From the NCBI GenBank assembly GCA_045106295.1, contig JBGCEI010000083.1, positions 1 through 36,437 on the forward strand: 36,437 nucleotides of DNA, written 5' to 3'. This document shows positions 15,830-23,226 of this stretch, in pieces. Both the position numbers and the translations under genes were made by a program. How positions within the stretch are numbered: position 1 is the first letter of the stretch; each line of letters opens with the position of its first letter. Source of the DNA: WTJX01 sp045106295. Lineage in GTDB: Bacteria; Bacteroidota; Bacteroidia; Cytophagales; JAAEPT01. The notes under the pieces were generated by a model. It worked only from the letters and a program-made list of their open reading frames with translations, made no database searches and had not been told where the DNA came from.

Positions 15830-17140
15830 TTATTCTAGTATTGAATAAAAGACTTTGAGTTTTACTCCTGATATTCTTGAATCGTTCAAGCTTTGTTTTG
15901 TCGAAAGAGGGCTAGCACCCATAATGAGTTTAAAGTTATCTTTTTCTCCTTTAACTAAAGCAGCTACGTAATTAGTAATATCAAACGTATAGATAGATTC
16001 TGTTTCATTGAAAGTGGGTACAATTGAAGAGAATCCTCCAATTTCAAATACATTGGTGCTACTTGCATCAGGATTGGCTGCTTCTTGTAATAATAGATCT
16101 CCATTATCTTGTTTAATGGTATTCCCATCTGCCTCATAAAGTGTAAGGCGGTTCAAAACAGTATTCTCATCTAAGCTAATAAATGACGCTTCCAATTCAG
16201 CAAAGTCTACAAGAACTGTTTTACCTGATGTGGTGATGGTATCCAATATAGCTTCTAAAGAATCTAATTCAATTAATGTACTTGCACCATACCCGGCTTT
16301 TATAAAAGTATAATCATTGGCTAGTGTAGAAGAAAGAACTTTATTCGTTCCTGCTGTAACTCCTTGTAAACCTGCTAAAGGTCCAGTATATGTAGTAGCA
16401 ATATTATTGAAATGATTTCCTATTGTAAACTCAACAGACTTTGCTGTTGAATCACTTGAAGTATGGTAATAAGCTACCAATTCAGAACCTGAAGGAAGAA
16501 ACCCTAACACAAGGTCCGCACTGTTACTTTTTAACTTTACACCAAATTTTTTATTCTCGAAAGTAGTATTAGTAGCTCCACTAGACGAATCAATAATTGC
16601 TCTAGCAAATGCAGTATCAATGCGAACGCTAAAAAATTCAGAACTAGGAAATGCTCCAACTGGTGTCGTAACAGTTGATATTAACATATCAACTGTTAGT
16701 GAATCATTATTGTAATAATCCTGACTTCCAACTATTTCATTTAAGGAATAAGCTTCAATTGTATGTGTATTGGTTGACGTATCCCCAAAGTAGTAAGAGT
16801 AGTCTAATTTCAATACAGCAGAATCACATACAAACGAAGGGTCTATAGTAACATCCTGATTTTTAATTAATAACTGAAAATAACTTTCACAAGCAGATTG
16901 AATAGTATCCGTACCGCTCATGTTACCTACTAAAATTCTTGACTGATTATCAGTAATGAAAGTATCCCGTACATTTATGGTAGAACGAGAAATGTTAGCA
17001 GAAGAAATATCGAAAGAGAAACCGGACGATGTTTGCCCTTGTTGACTTTCTCCTATTTCATCGTCGTGCTTTTCACAGCTTATTATAAAAATAGCTGATG
17101 CGCTTATGCACATCAGCTGTAAAAGTTTTTTTATTTGCAT
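15830..17140 (-). CDS. DUF4270-type lipoprotein
   Basis: A 436-residue secreted lipoprotein with lipobox IISC (lipidated Cys22) followed by an acidic stretch (EKHDDEIGES). The mature part is beta-rich with a Ser/Thr-rich composition; blocks such as VCDSAVLKLDYSYYFGDTSTNTHTIEAYSL, EFFSVRIDTAFARAI, VLVDFAELEASFISL and a final RISGVKLKVFYSI look like the DUF4270 family, which is largely restricted to Bacteroidota and of unknown function. It sits 14 bases after the half-GT5 gene and 11 bases before glmS, an order I recall as recurrent in Bacteroidota, suggesting a cell-envelope or exopolysaccharide role. That role is inference only. Confidence 0.8.
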   Translation of the reverse strand: MQIKKLLQLMCISASAIFIISCEKHDDEIGESQQGQTSSGFSFDISSANISRSTINVRDTFITDNQSRILVGNMSGTDTIQSACESYFQLLIKNQDVTIDPSFVCDSAVLKLDYSYYFGDTSTNTHTIEAYSLNEIVGSQDYYNNDSLTVDMLISTVTTPVGAFPSSEFFSVRIDTAFARAIIDSSSGATNTTFENKKFGVKLKSNSADLVLGFLPSGSELVAYYHTSSDSTAKSVEFTIGNHFNNIATTYTGPLAGLQGVTAGTNKVLSSTLANDYTFIKAGYGASTLIELDSLEAILDTITTSGKTVLVDFAELEASFISLDENTVLNRLTLYEADGNTIKQDNGDLLLQEAANPDASSTNVFEIGGFSSIVPTFNETESIYTFDITNYVAALVKGEKDNFKLIMGASPLSTKQSLNDSRISGVKLKVFYSILE

Positions 17141-17154
17141 ATGAAGTAGATCGA

Positions 17155-17958
17155 TTAACTAGCCAATTCGTTGTACAGCTCGAAGTAAGATTCAATCCCT
17201 TCATCGTCAGCATTGATATGATCTACTTTTGTTTCTTTAGATAGGTTTTCTACTACTTCTCTAAATGCATCATCGTCATTATTACTGATCACAGCATCGG
17301 CATATTCAGCTCCTATTTTTATGAATCCATCAAAATCGGCAGACTCTAGGTTACCTAACATGCTGTCTTCTATATCGAGCATTTTTACTTTATCTAATAA
17401 GTCTGATCCAAATTTATGTTCAAACCTGTTGTTGTATGGCGTAAAGATAGATTTTGCATTAGCAAAAATAGGATCTTGCTTATATCTCGTTTTCAAATAC
17501 AAAGGTACTAAACTAGACATCCAATCATTACAGTGAACCACATCTGGTGCCCACCCTAATTTCTTTACCGTCTCTAATGCTCCTTTACAAAAGAAAATAG
17601 CTCTTTCGTGATTGTCCTCGTAGAACTTATTTTCTTTGTCTACAAATACTGACTTACGGTGAAAATAGTCTTCGTTGTCGATAAAGTACACTTGTAACTT
17701 AGCATTTGGGATAGAGGCTACTTTAATTACCAATGGCTTCTCTTCATCCCCTACTGATATGTTAATACCAGAAAGACGAACTACTTCGTGTAATCTATTT
17801 TTTCTTTCATTTATTAAACCAAAACGAGGAACGAGGATTCTAATCTCCATTCCTTTTTCTTGCATCGCTTGCGGTAATTTTCTAACGTAGTCGGCTACTT
17901 CGGTGGTTTGTAAAAAGGGATTGATCTCGCTGGAAATGTACAGAATTCGATAAGACAT
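17155..17958 (-). CDS. Half-length glycogen/starch synthase-like (GT5 N-terminal domain) protein
   Basis: A 267-residue protein matching only the N-terminal Rossmann half of GlgA-type starch synthases: MSYRILYISSEINPF, KLPQAMQEKGMEIRILVPRFG, APDVVHCNDWMSSLVPLYLKT and AEYADAVISNN. The C-terminal GT-B half is absent, and the ADP-glucose-binding KTGGL loop reads QTTEV (17-21), so the key lysine is lost. It is unlikely to be a working glycogen synthase; a binding or scaffolding role is possible. I start it at ATG 17958, directly before the conserved first strand; the frame is open 17 codons further. It leads the cluster with DUF4270, glmS and ridA, and a TAATTTTG box lies at 17997-18004 upstream. 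Confidence 0.82.
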   Translation of the reverse strand: MSYRILYISSEINPFLQTTEVADYVRKLPQAMQEKGMEIRILVPRFGLINERKNRLHEVVRLSGINISVGDEEKPLVIKVASIPNAKLQVYFIDNEDYFHRKSVFVDKENKFYEDNHERAIFFCKGALETVKKLGWAPDVVHCNDWMSSLVPLYLKTRYKQDPIFANAKSIFTPYNNRFEHKFGSDLLDKVKMLDIEDSMLGNLESADFDGFIKIGAEYADAVISNNDDDAFREVVENLSKETKVDHINADDEGIESYFELYNELAS

Positions 17959-17996
17959 ATATGACTGAATTAAGTTTAATTTTTCGAAATGATTTG

Positions 17997-18004
17997 CAAA
18001 ATTA
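17997..18004 (-). promoter_or_regulatory. Possible -7 box of the half-GT5/DUF4270/glmS/ridA cluster
   Basis: TAATTTTG on the minus strand fits the Bacteroidota TAnnTTTG box and would place transcription start about 30 bases before the ATG at 17958. No TTG is found at 19 bases upstream, so support is partial. Confidence 0.4.
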
Positions 18005-18009
18005 ATCAT

Positions 18010-18042
18010 TTTAGGGCAAATTTCCTTATATTTTGCCCTAAA
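18010..18042. promoter_or_regulatory. 11-bp perfect inverted repeat between the divergent half-GT5 and panC genes
   Basis: The arms TTTAGGGCAAA (18010-18020) and TTTGCCCTAAA (18032-18042) are perfect inverted copies with an 11-base spacer. It lies 35 bases before the panC ATG and 52 bases before the divergent start. It may be an operator for a dimeric regulator, or a hairpin in the panC leader. There is no T-run after it, so it is not a terminator. Confidence 0.5.
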
Positions 18043-18077
18043 TCGTATCTATTCTCTTTTTAACTGCTTGTTTCGCC

Positions 18078-18911
18078 ATGAACATACTCACTTCTGTAGT
18101 TGAATTAACCACTTATGTGGCAGCAATCAAGAAAAGCAGTTCTTCGATTGGCTTTGTCCCTACCATGGGAAACTTGCATGAAGGACACTTGTCTTTGATA
18201 CGGACAGCAAAACAAAGCTGTGATGTAGTGATTGTCTCTATTTTTGTAAACCCCACTCAATTTAATAAGGCAGATGATTTAAAGAAATACCCTAGAACGG
18301 TAGAAAACGACACTAAATTATTGGAGGTAGAGGACTGTACAGCTTTATTCTTACCATCGGTAGAAGATGTTTACCCATCAGAACCGACGCTCCGTTTTTC
18401 TTTTGGAACGCTAGAGTCTGTATTGGAAGGCGCTCATAGAACTGGACATTTCAATGGTGTAGCACTAATTGTGAGCAAATTGTTTCATTGGGTACAGCCC
18501 AATATTGCTTTTTTTGGAGAGAAAGATTTACAACAGGTCCGTATCATAGAATCTATGGTAAGAGACTTGTCCTTTCAAATCAACATAAAAGTATGTCCTA
18601 TTCAAAGAGAAAATAATGGTTTAGCCATGTCGTCTCGAAACAATAGATTATCTGCTGATGAAAAGGAACAAGCTAGCCATATCTCTGTAGCGCTTACCAA
18701 AGCACGCCAATCGTTCAGTACACGCGCCATCACGGAAGTAAAGAAAGAAACCATTTCTTACTTGGAGCAAAATAGAATAAAGGTAGAATATGTAGACATT
18801 GTTGATGGCTATGATTTACGTTCCTTAGAAGAAAAAAGTGAATTGACTTATATGGTCGTTGCAGCTTATGTGGGCGATGTGCGTTTAATTGATAATATGG
18901 CTTTAAATTAA
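18078..18911 (+). CDS. panC: Pantothenate synthetase
   Basis: Joins pantoate and beta-alanine with ATP to give pantothenate, the last step before coenzyme A synthesis. The 277-residue product has the ATP-binding signature PTMGNLHEGHLSLI (28-41, the HIGH-like motif), FVNPTQFN, GHFNGVALIVSKLFHWVQPNIAFFGEKDLQQ and a KMSKS-like region at MSSRNNRLS. Full length. It is divergent from the half-GT5 gene, and panD is not adjacent in this window. A 360-base gap with repeat sequences follows. Confidence 0.96.
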   Translation: MNILTSVVELTTYVAAIKKSSSSIGFVPTMGNLHEGHLSLIRTAKQSCDVVIVSIFVNPTQFNKADDLKKYPRTVENDTKLLEVEDCTALFLPSVEDVYPSEPTLRFSFGTLESVLEGAHRTGHFNGVALIVSKLFHWVQPNIAFFGEKDLQQVRIIESMVRDLSFQINIKVCPIQRENNGLAMSSRNNRLSADEKEQASHISVALTKARQSFSTRAITEVKKETISYLEQNRIKVEYVDIVDGYDLRSLEEKSELTYMVVAAYVGDVRLIDNMALN

Positions 18912-19059
18912 TTTTTAGCAGCTAGACTTTACTTCAAGCATCTCAAATTCTAACCCTAAATCACTTTCGTGGAATGGCGCACTTTTATGTTTGGAATCAA
19001 AAATTAGGCTGAAGACATAATCAGGATTGCTTTTTAATAACCACCACACTAACGATTTC

Positions 19060-19088
19060 CGTCATTCCCTTTAGTTGTCGGGAATCCC
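19060..19088. repeat. REP-like hairpin unit, copy B
   Basis: A 29-base unit cgtcattccc...gggaatccc whose core ATTCCC (19064-19069) and GGGAAT (19080-19085) forms a perfect 6-bp stem. Related to copies at 12902-12932 and 19129-19159. Confidence 0.55.
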
Positions 19089-19128
19089 AGCCAAGATTAG
19101 TGCTTCTTTTTCCTATGGAGGTAGTACT

Positions 19129-19159
19129 GTTCGAGATCCCTGACTTCTCGGGGATGACG
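19129..19159. repeat. REP-like hairpin unit, copy C (inverted)
   Basis: A 31-base unit gttcgag...ggggatgacg in the opposite orientation to copies A and B, with a stem ATCCC/GGGAT. Its reverse complement matches copy A at 22 of 31 positions. Confidence 0.55.
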
Positions 19160-19219
19160 TCAGATGGAAAAATTTGGAGTTCCACGAAAGTGGTTTTTTA
19201 TTTCTATCCGTAACAGATA

Positions 19220-19249
19220 TTGCCAAACCAAAGGAAGTCTGTATCTTTG
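19220..19249 (+). promoter_or_regulatory. Bacteroidota-type promoter of the thioesterase-nnr operon
   Basis: TTG (19220-19222), exactly 19 bases, then TATCTTTG (19242-19249): a full match to the Bacteroidota -33/-7 consensus. Transcription should start near 19254-19257, which rules out the open frame from 19164 and supports the TTG start at 19272. Confidence 0.75.
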
Positions 19250-19271
19250 TACCCAATTAATTTTTCAGCTT

Positions 19272-19829
19272 TTGGATACAACATTTAAACATGCGTCAGA
19301 ATCTCAGGTAGTAATCTCTGAACTGATGCTCCCTTCACACTCTAATTTTAGTGGCAAAATTCACGGGGGATACATACTGTCCTTAATGGACCAAGTGGCT
19401 TTTGCTTGTGCAGCTAAATATTCGGGTCAATACTGTGTCACCGCATCGGTTAATACCGTAGATTTTATTAATCCCATAGAAATAGGTGAATTGGTGACGC
19501 TCAAAGCGTCTGTGAACTGGGTAGGAAACAGTTCTATGGTGGTTGGAATTCGGGTAGAGTCAGAAGATATTACGACAGGAGAAAAAAAGCATTGCAACTC
19601 GTCGTACTTCACTATGGTATCTAAAGATGAAAATGGAAAAAATGTAGCTGTTCCAGGTTTAGTGTTAAGAACGGATGACGATATCCGTCGCTTTTCGAAA
19701 AGCATTAGAAGAAAAGAGATGCAGTCTACCCGTAGGAAGGAGTTTACCGATACAAACTTTGCCTCTAAGGCATACATCGATCAATTAAAAAATTATAAAG
19801 TAAAGGTAGAATACCAGCCTGCTTCTTAA
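19272..19829 (+). CDS. Hot-dog-fold acyl-CoA thioesterase (YciA/ACOT type)
   Basis: A 185-residue thioesterase hydrolysing acyl-CoA to free acid and CoA. The hot-dog core reads LPSHSNFSGKIHGGYILSLMDQVAFACAAKYSG, with the N/D-x-x-G-x-x-x-GG pattern and catalytic Asp in LMDQ, then VTASVNTVDFINPIEIGELVTLKASVNWVGNSSMVVGIRVESED. The last 40 residues are charged (RRFSKSIRRKEMQSTRRKEF). Start choice: the frame opens at 19164, but the promoter at 19220-19249 lies inside that extension; a TTG at 19272 (giving DTTFKHASESQVVISELM) is best, and an ATG at 19326 is an alternative that would cut a family-typical segment. nnr follows after 14 bases. Substrate chain length cannot be read from the sequence. 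Confidence 0.85.
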   Translation: MDTTFKHASESQVVISELMLPSHSNFSGKIHGGYILSLMDQVAFACAAKYSGQYCVTASVNTVDFINPIEIGELVTLKASVNWVGNSSMVVGIRVESEDITTGEKKHCNSSYFTMVSKDENGKNVAVPGLVLRTDDDIRRFSKSIRRKEMQSTRRKEFTDTNFASKAYIDQLKNYKVKVEYQPAS

Positions 19830-19843
19830 AAAAAGATAACCGT

Positions 19844-21340
19844 ATGAAATTATTTTCTGCTGCTCAGATTAAAGCATGGGATTTAGTAACGATCAAGAAT
19901 GAGCAGATCCCTTCTTCTTCTTTGATGGAACGTGCTGCCGAGCAATTGTTTTCTTGGTTCGACCAAAATGTAGACAAACAGGTTCCGATAGTTGTTTTCT
20001 GTGGTCCTGGAAATAATGGTGGCGATGGGCTGGCTTTAGCAAGAATGCTTTGGCAGGCACACTACAGCGTGCGGGTATTTTCGATTACAGACAAGAGTTA
20101 TTCTATGGATAACTTAGTGAATCAAAATAACCTGCCTCCAGAAATGGAGAAAACAGAAATAAAAAGTACAGAAGACTTTCCTGAACTAATTCCGCAGGAA
20201 CTAATTGTAGATGCTATTTTTGGGAGTGGGTTATCTAAACCATTAAAAGGAAATTTTGCTGAATTGGTAGATTACCTGAATGAGGTATCCAATCTTATTT
20301 TTTCGATTGATGTTCCTTCTGGAATGTACGCTAATAAGCCAAATGGTATAAACGACGCTATCTTTGTGGCGGATATGACGTTTAGCTTTGAGCAACCGAA
20401 ACTTTCTTTCTTTTTAGAAGGGCAGGGCGATGCTACTGGAAATTGGCTCATCATCCCTATTAGCCTAGATCAGAATTTTTATGAAAATGAAGAGACCTCT
20501 TATCATTGGGTTTCTCCTCAGTTTATTGCTAGTTACTCGCAAGAGCGCTACAAATTTTCTCATAAAGGAGATTATGGACATGCCTTGATCATTGGTGGGT
20601 CGTACGGCATGTTGGGGGCAGCTACTTTAACGACTCAAGCTTGTCTACGAAGTGGTATTGGTAAAGTAACGGCACACATTCCTTCGTGTGGGTATGGTGT
20701 GATGCAAAGCAGTGTTCCAGAAGCGATGGTCACTACACCTACCTTATTAGATGCAAAAGCAGATCCTAATACAGTCAGTGCTTTTCCTGAAGAAGTAGCT
20801 GGCTATGACGTAATAGCGATAGGCCCAGGTTTAGGAACGCATAAAAAAGTAGCCAAAGGCTTACTAGAATTCTTACCTAAAATAAAGAAGCCCTTGGTGT
20901 TAGATGCTGATGCCTTGAACATCATAGCAACAAAGAAATCGAACATCTCTTTAATTCCTGTGTACAGTATTCTTACTCCTCATCCAGGTGAGTTTAAGCG
21001 ATTGTTAGGAAAGGAATGGAAAGATGAATATGAGAAGCTAGATTTACTAAAAGCATTCTGTAAGAAATACTCCTTAATCGTGGTATTAAAAGAAGCGTGT
21101 ACGACTATTGCGACACCAGATGGAGACCTTTATTTTAACTCTACAGGTAATCCGGGTATGGCTACGGCTGGTATGGGTGATGCCCTTACGGGAATAATAG
21201 CGGCTAAACTAGCACAAGGGTATGAATCGTTAGAAGCAGCTATTTTTGGTGTCTATTTACACGGACAGGCAGGAGATAAAGCGGTAGGAAAAAAAGGGAT
21301 GGAAGCATTGATTACAAGTGATCTGATTGATGCTCTTTAA
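19844..21340 (+). CDS. nnr: Bifunctional NAD(P)H-hydrate epimerase and ADP-dependent dehydratase
   Basis: Repairs damaged NAD(P)H hydrates: the N-terminal YjeF_N domain (about 1-215) interconverts R- and S-hydrates, and the C-terminal ribokinase-like domain (about 225-498) dehydrates the S form using ADP. Motifs: VFCGPGNNGGDGLALARML (N-terminal nucleotide loop, 52-70), VDAIFGSGLSKPL, SIDVPSGMYA, then HKGDYGHALIIGGSYGMLGAATL, AIGPGLGTHK, LTPHPGEFKRLLG and NPGMATAGMGDALTGIIAA with the catalytic aspartate near 444. Full length. It follows the thioesterase by 14 bases and probably shares its promoter at 19220-19249. Confidence 0.95.
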   Translation: MKLFSAAQIKAWDLVTIKNEQIPSSSLMERAAEQLFSWFDQNVDKQVPIVVFCGPGNNGGDGLALARMLWQAHYSVRVFSITDKSYSMDNLVNQNNLPPEMEKTEIKSTEDFPELIPQELIVDAIFGSGLSKPLKGNFAELVDYLNEVSNLIFSIDVPSGMYANKPNGINDAIFVADMTFSFEQPKLSFFLEGQGDATGNWLIIPISLDQNFYENEETSYHWVSPQFIASYSQERYKFSHKGDYGHALIIGGSYGMLGAATLTTQACLRSGIGKVTAHIPSCGYGVMQSSVPEAMVTTPTLLDAKADPNTVSAFPEEVAGYDVIAIGPGLGTHKKVAKGLLEFLPKIKKPLVLDADALNIIATKKSNISLIPVYSILTPHPGEFKRLLGKEWKDEYEKLDLLKAFCKKYSLIVVLKEACTTIATPDGDLYFNSTGNPGMATAGMGDALTGIIAAKLAQGYESLEAAIFGVYLHGQAGDKAVGKKGMEALITSDLIDAL

Positions 21341-21498
21341 CGTAATTAGTAATGAATAGAATGAAATAAAAAATGAAACTGGTTTTATGTTTCTTCTGTC
21401 TAAAGACTTCTAATCTAATGTCTCTAGTCTAACTATCTTAAGATCTAAAAAAATGAAATCGAACGTTTGAAATTCTTAGGTTCAAAGACTAGAGAAGC

Positions 21499-21514
21499 TA
21501 GCAACTAGTTGCTA
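21499..21514. repeat. 16-bp perfect palindrome before ccmB
   Basis: TAGCAACTAGTTGCTA is a perfect palindrome ending 11 bases before the ccmB ATG. It lies in a gap (21341-21525) of repeated CTAA/AGACT words and may be part of that tract or an operator. Confidence 0.4.
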
Positions 21515-21525
21515 AACGCTAAAAT

Positions 21526-22194
21526 ATGAAAGAGTACATCACATTAAAATGGTTAATTAAAAAAGAGTTTCTCTCGTTTAAAAGGAATACGGCTCTTTTT
21601 TATAGCTATTTGCTCTACATTTTAGGAGTTAGTTTTATCTGCTACATTGGTTTTTTGGGCTCTGGGGGCATTCATCCACGGACGTGGAATACATTATTTT
21701 GGATTAGTTCGTTGTTTGGAACCATGCATATTTGTTACCGAAGTTTTTCGAGCTCTGAGAAAGGATTGTTTTACTACTATTACACCATTACTTCGCCAGA
21801 GGCTTATTTACTTTCTAAGATAGTCTATGGGTTTGTAGTGAGTTTTATAACATCGATTTGTAGCTATTTGGCATTTTCTCTTTTTCTGGGTAATCCAGTT
21901 CAAAACCAATTTTTGTATTTAGGAGCCATCGCTTTAGGGACGGGTTGTTTAAGTATTATTTTTACGCTTACTACGGCTATTGCCGATAAATCGAGTGAAA
22001 AGAGCGCTATGGTTCCTATTCTCTCTTTTCCTACTTCGTTACCCGTATTGATTCTAAGTGTAAAGTTGGCAAAAAATGCATTAGACGGAATAGCATTGAA
22101 CGAAAGTATTGACGAAATTGTATTACTTGGTGCCTTATTCCTTATTATCTTTACACTGTCTATTTTACTGTATCCTTTTATTTGGAGATCGTAA
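21526..22194 (+). CDS. ccmB: CcmB-like heme exporter membrane subunit
   Basis: CcmB is the membrane subunit that works with the ATPase CcmA and with CcmC to release holo-CcmE during cytochrome c maturation (System I). The 222-residue product has about six hydrophobic segments (for example LLYILGVSFICYIGFLG, ISSLFGTMHICYRSF, GFVVSFITSICSYLAFSLFLG, VLLGALFLIIFTLSILLYPF) and the family opening WLIKKEFLSFKRNTALFYSYLLYILGV. Normal length. No ccmA lies beside it; nnr precedes it by 185 bases. The call rests on length, topology and the ccm context. Confidence 0.85.
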   Translation: MKEYITLKWLIKKEFLSFKRNTALFYSYLLYILGVSFICYIGFLGSGGIHPRTWNTLFWISSLFGTMHICYRSFSSSEKGLFYYYYTITSPEAYLLSKIVYGFVVSFITSICSYLAFSLFLGNPVQNQFLYLGAIALGTGCLSIIFTLTTAIADKSSEKSAMVPILSFPTSLPVLILSVKLAKNALDGIALNESIDEIVLLGALFLIIFTLSILLYPFIWRS

Positions 22195-22313
22195 CCGTTT
22201 AATGGGTAATTAAGAATGAATAATTAAAAAAATAGAATTTTAGATTATGAGGCAATAAGATTTTAAGTTAAGTCTAATTATCTCAGAGTCTTACAATCTA
22301 ATGACCTAACTAA

Positions 22314-22985
22314 ATGAAAGTTTCTACTGCTCTAAAAATCACATGTATTCTCTTGCTAGTGTATGTCTATGCAGCTGGTTTTCTGATTGAAGTACCTCGT
22401 CGAGCGATTTTGAATGAAACAATTAGAAATCTGTTTTTTCATGTGCCGATGTGGTTTACCATGATTACGCTACAGGCTATCTCGTTGTACTATTCCATTC
22501 GATTTTTGAGAAAGAAAAAAGTAGAAGATGATATCAAATCGTACAATCATGTGACGGTCAGTATTTTCTTTGGTTTGTTGGGTTTTGTAACCGGTATGTT
22601 CTGGGCAAAATTTACTTGGGGAGAATGGGTGGTAAATGACCCTAAGATCATAGGTTCTTTTATTGCTTTATTGATTTACCTTCCTTTTTTATTACTACGA
22701 AAGTTTATTCCTGAAAAGGAGCAGCGTGCTGTGATTAGTGCGGTCTACAATATTTTTGCCTTTACAATGGGGTTTATCCTGATTTTTGTAATTCCTCGTT
22801 TAACCGATTCTTTACATCCTGGAAATGGAGGAAATCCGGGCTTAAATATGTACGATGTAGATAATACGTTACGCATGGTGTTTTACCCTGCTGTAATAGG
22901 ATGGATTCTATTGGGACGCTGGATCACGAAATTAAAAATTGGTGTAGATTATTTAATTGCTAAGAAAAATGAAGAACTGGATTAA
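22314..22985 (+). CDS. ccmC: CcmC/CcsA-type heme-handling protein
   Basis: CcmC transfers heme to CcmE in the periplasm. The 223-residue product has six predicted membrane helices, a heme-ligand-type histidine in FFHVPMWFTMITLQAISLYYS, and a WWD-like periplasmic signature MFWAKFTWGEWVVNDPK in which the usual WGxWWxWD is altered (WGEWVVND). A second histidine lies in DSLHPGNGG. Normal length for CcmC. The ccmD-like gene starts inside its 3' end (17-base overlap), showing tight operon packing. The NCBI-style name for such proteins is cytochrome c biogenesis protein CcsA/CcmC. Confidence 0.88.
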   Translation: MKVSTALKITCILLLVYVYAAGFLIEVPRRAILNETIRNLFFHVPMWFTMITLQAISLYYSIRFLRKKKVEDDIKSYNHVTVSIFFGLLGFVTGMFWAKFTWGEWVVNDPKIIGSFIALLIYLPFLLLRKFIPEKEQRAVISAVYNIFAFTMGFILIFVIPRLTDSLHPGNGGNPGLNMYDVDNTLRMVFYPAVIGWILLGRWITKLKIGVDYLIAKKNEELD

Positions 22986-23181
22986 GAAAATTGTTGTTGT
23001 AATGGCTGTACTTTGTCAATCTGTTGCTTTTGCACAATCAGACAAAATAGCCATGGCAGGTACGTTTAGAGCAGAAGGAAAAATTTATGTAGTAGTCGCC
23101 GTTTCACTGATCTTATTAGCAGGTATTTTTGTTTACCTGTTTAGGATAGAAAAAAAGCTGAAGAATCTTCAAGAAGATTAA
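22969..23181 (+). CDS. ccmD: CcmD-like small membrane protein
   Basis: A 70-residue protein beginning at ATG 22969 inside the end of ccmC. It has an N-terminal hydrophobic segment that looks like a cleavable signal (KIVVVMAVLCQSVAFAQ) and a second helix (IYVVVAVSLILLAGIFVYLF) followed by a basic tail (RIEKKLKNLQED). CcmD is a small single-helix protein that stabilises the CcmABC-CcmE complex; the signal-like N-terminus is longer than in proteobacterial CcmD but I recall it as usual in Bacteroidota. Position between ccmC and ccmE supports the call. The frame could start four codons earlier at 22957. Confidence 0.8.
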   Translation: MKNWIKKIVVVMAVLCQSVAFAQSDKIAMAGTFRAEGKIYVVVAVSLILLAGIFVYLFRIEKKLKNLQED

Positions 23182-23226
23182 GAGATTTTAGATATTAGCT
23201 ACTCGATACTAAATACTATTCAAAAC

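Larger units (their letters stand above)
18962..19192. repeat. MITE-like element bounded by 13-bp perfect inverted repeats
   Basis: The ends are CACTTTCGTGGAA (18962-18974) and TTCCACGAAAGTG (19180-19192), perfect inverted copies bounding 231 bases. Inside is a second inverted pair, cgtcattccc (19060-19069) with ggggatgacg (19150-19159), 9 of 10 paired. No coding capacity. The form fits a small non-autonomous mobile element or a large cruciform; no target-site duplication was clear. Confidence 0.5.
18912..19219. other. Non-coding gap with nested inverted repeats after panC
   Basis: No credible gene. A frame is open on the plus strand from an ATG at 19164 but lies upstream of the promoter at 19220-19249. 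The gap holds an outer inverted repeat (18962-18974 with 19180-19192) and two REP-like hairpin units, listed separately. No T-run terminator was seen after panC. Confidence 0.6.

Noticed and set aside
19164..19271. An N-terminal extension of the thioesterase
   Set aside because: It covers the end of a repeat element and the whole promoter at 19220-19249, and has no family similarity.
19427..19777. A 116-codon minus-strand open frame opposite the thioesterase
   Set aside because: Antisense shadow of a conserved gene, no features of its own.
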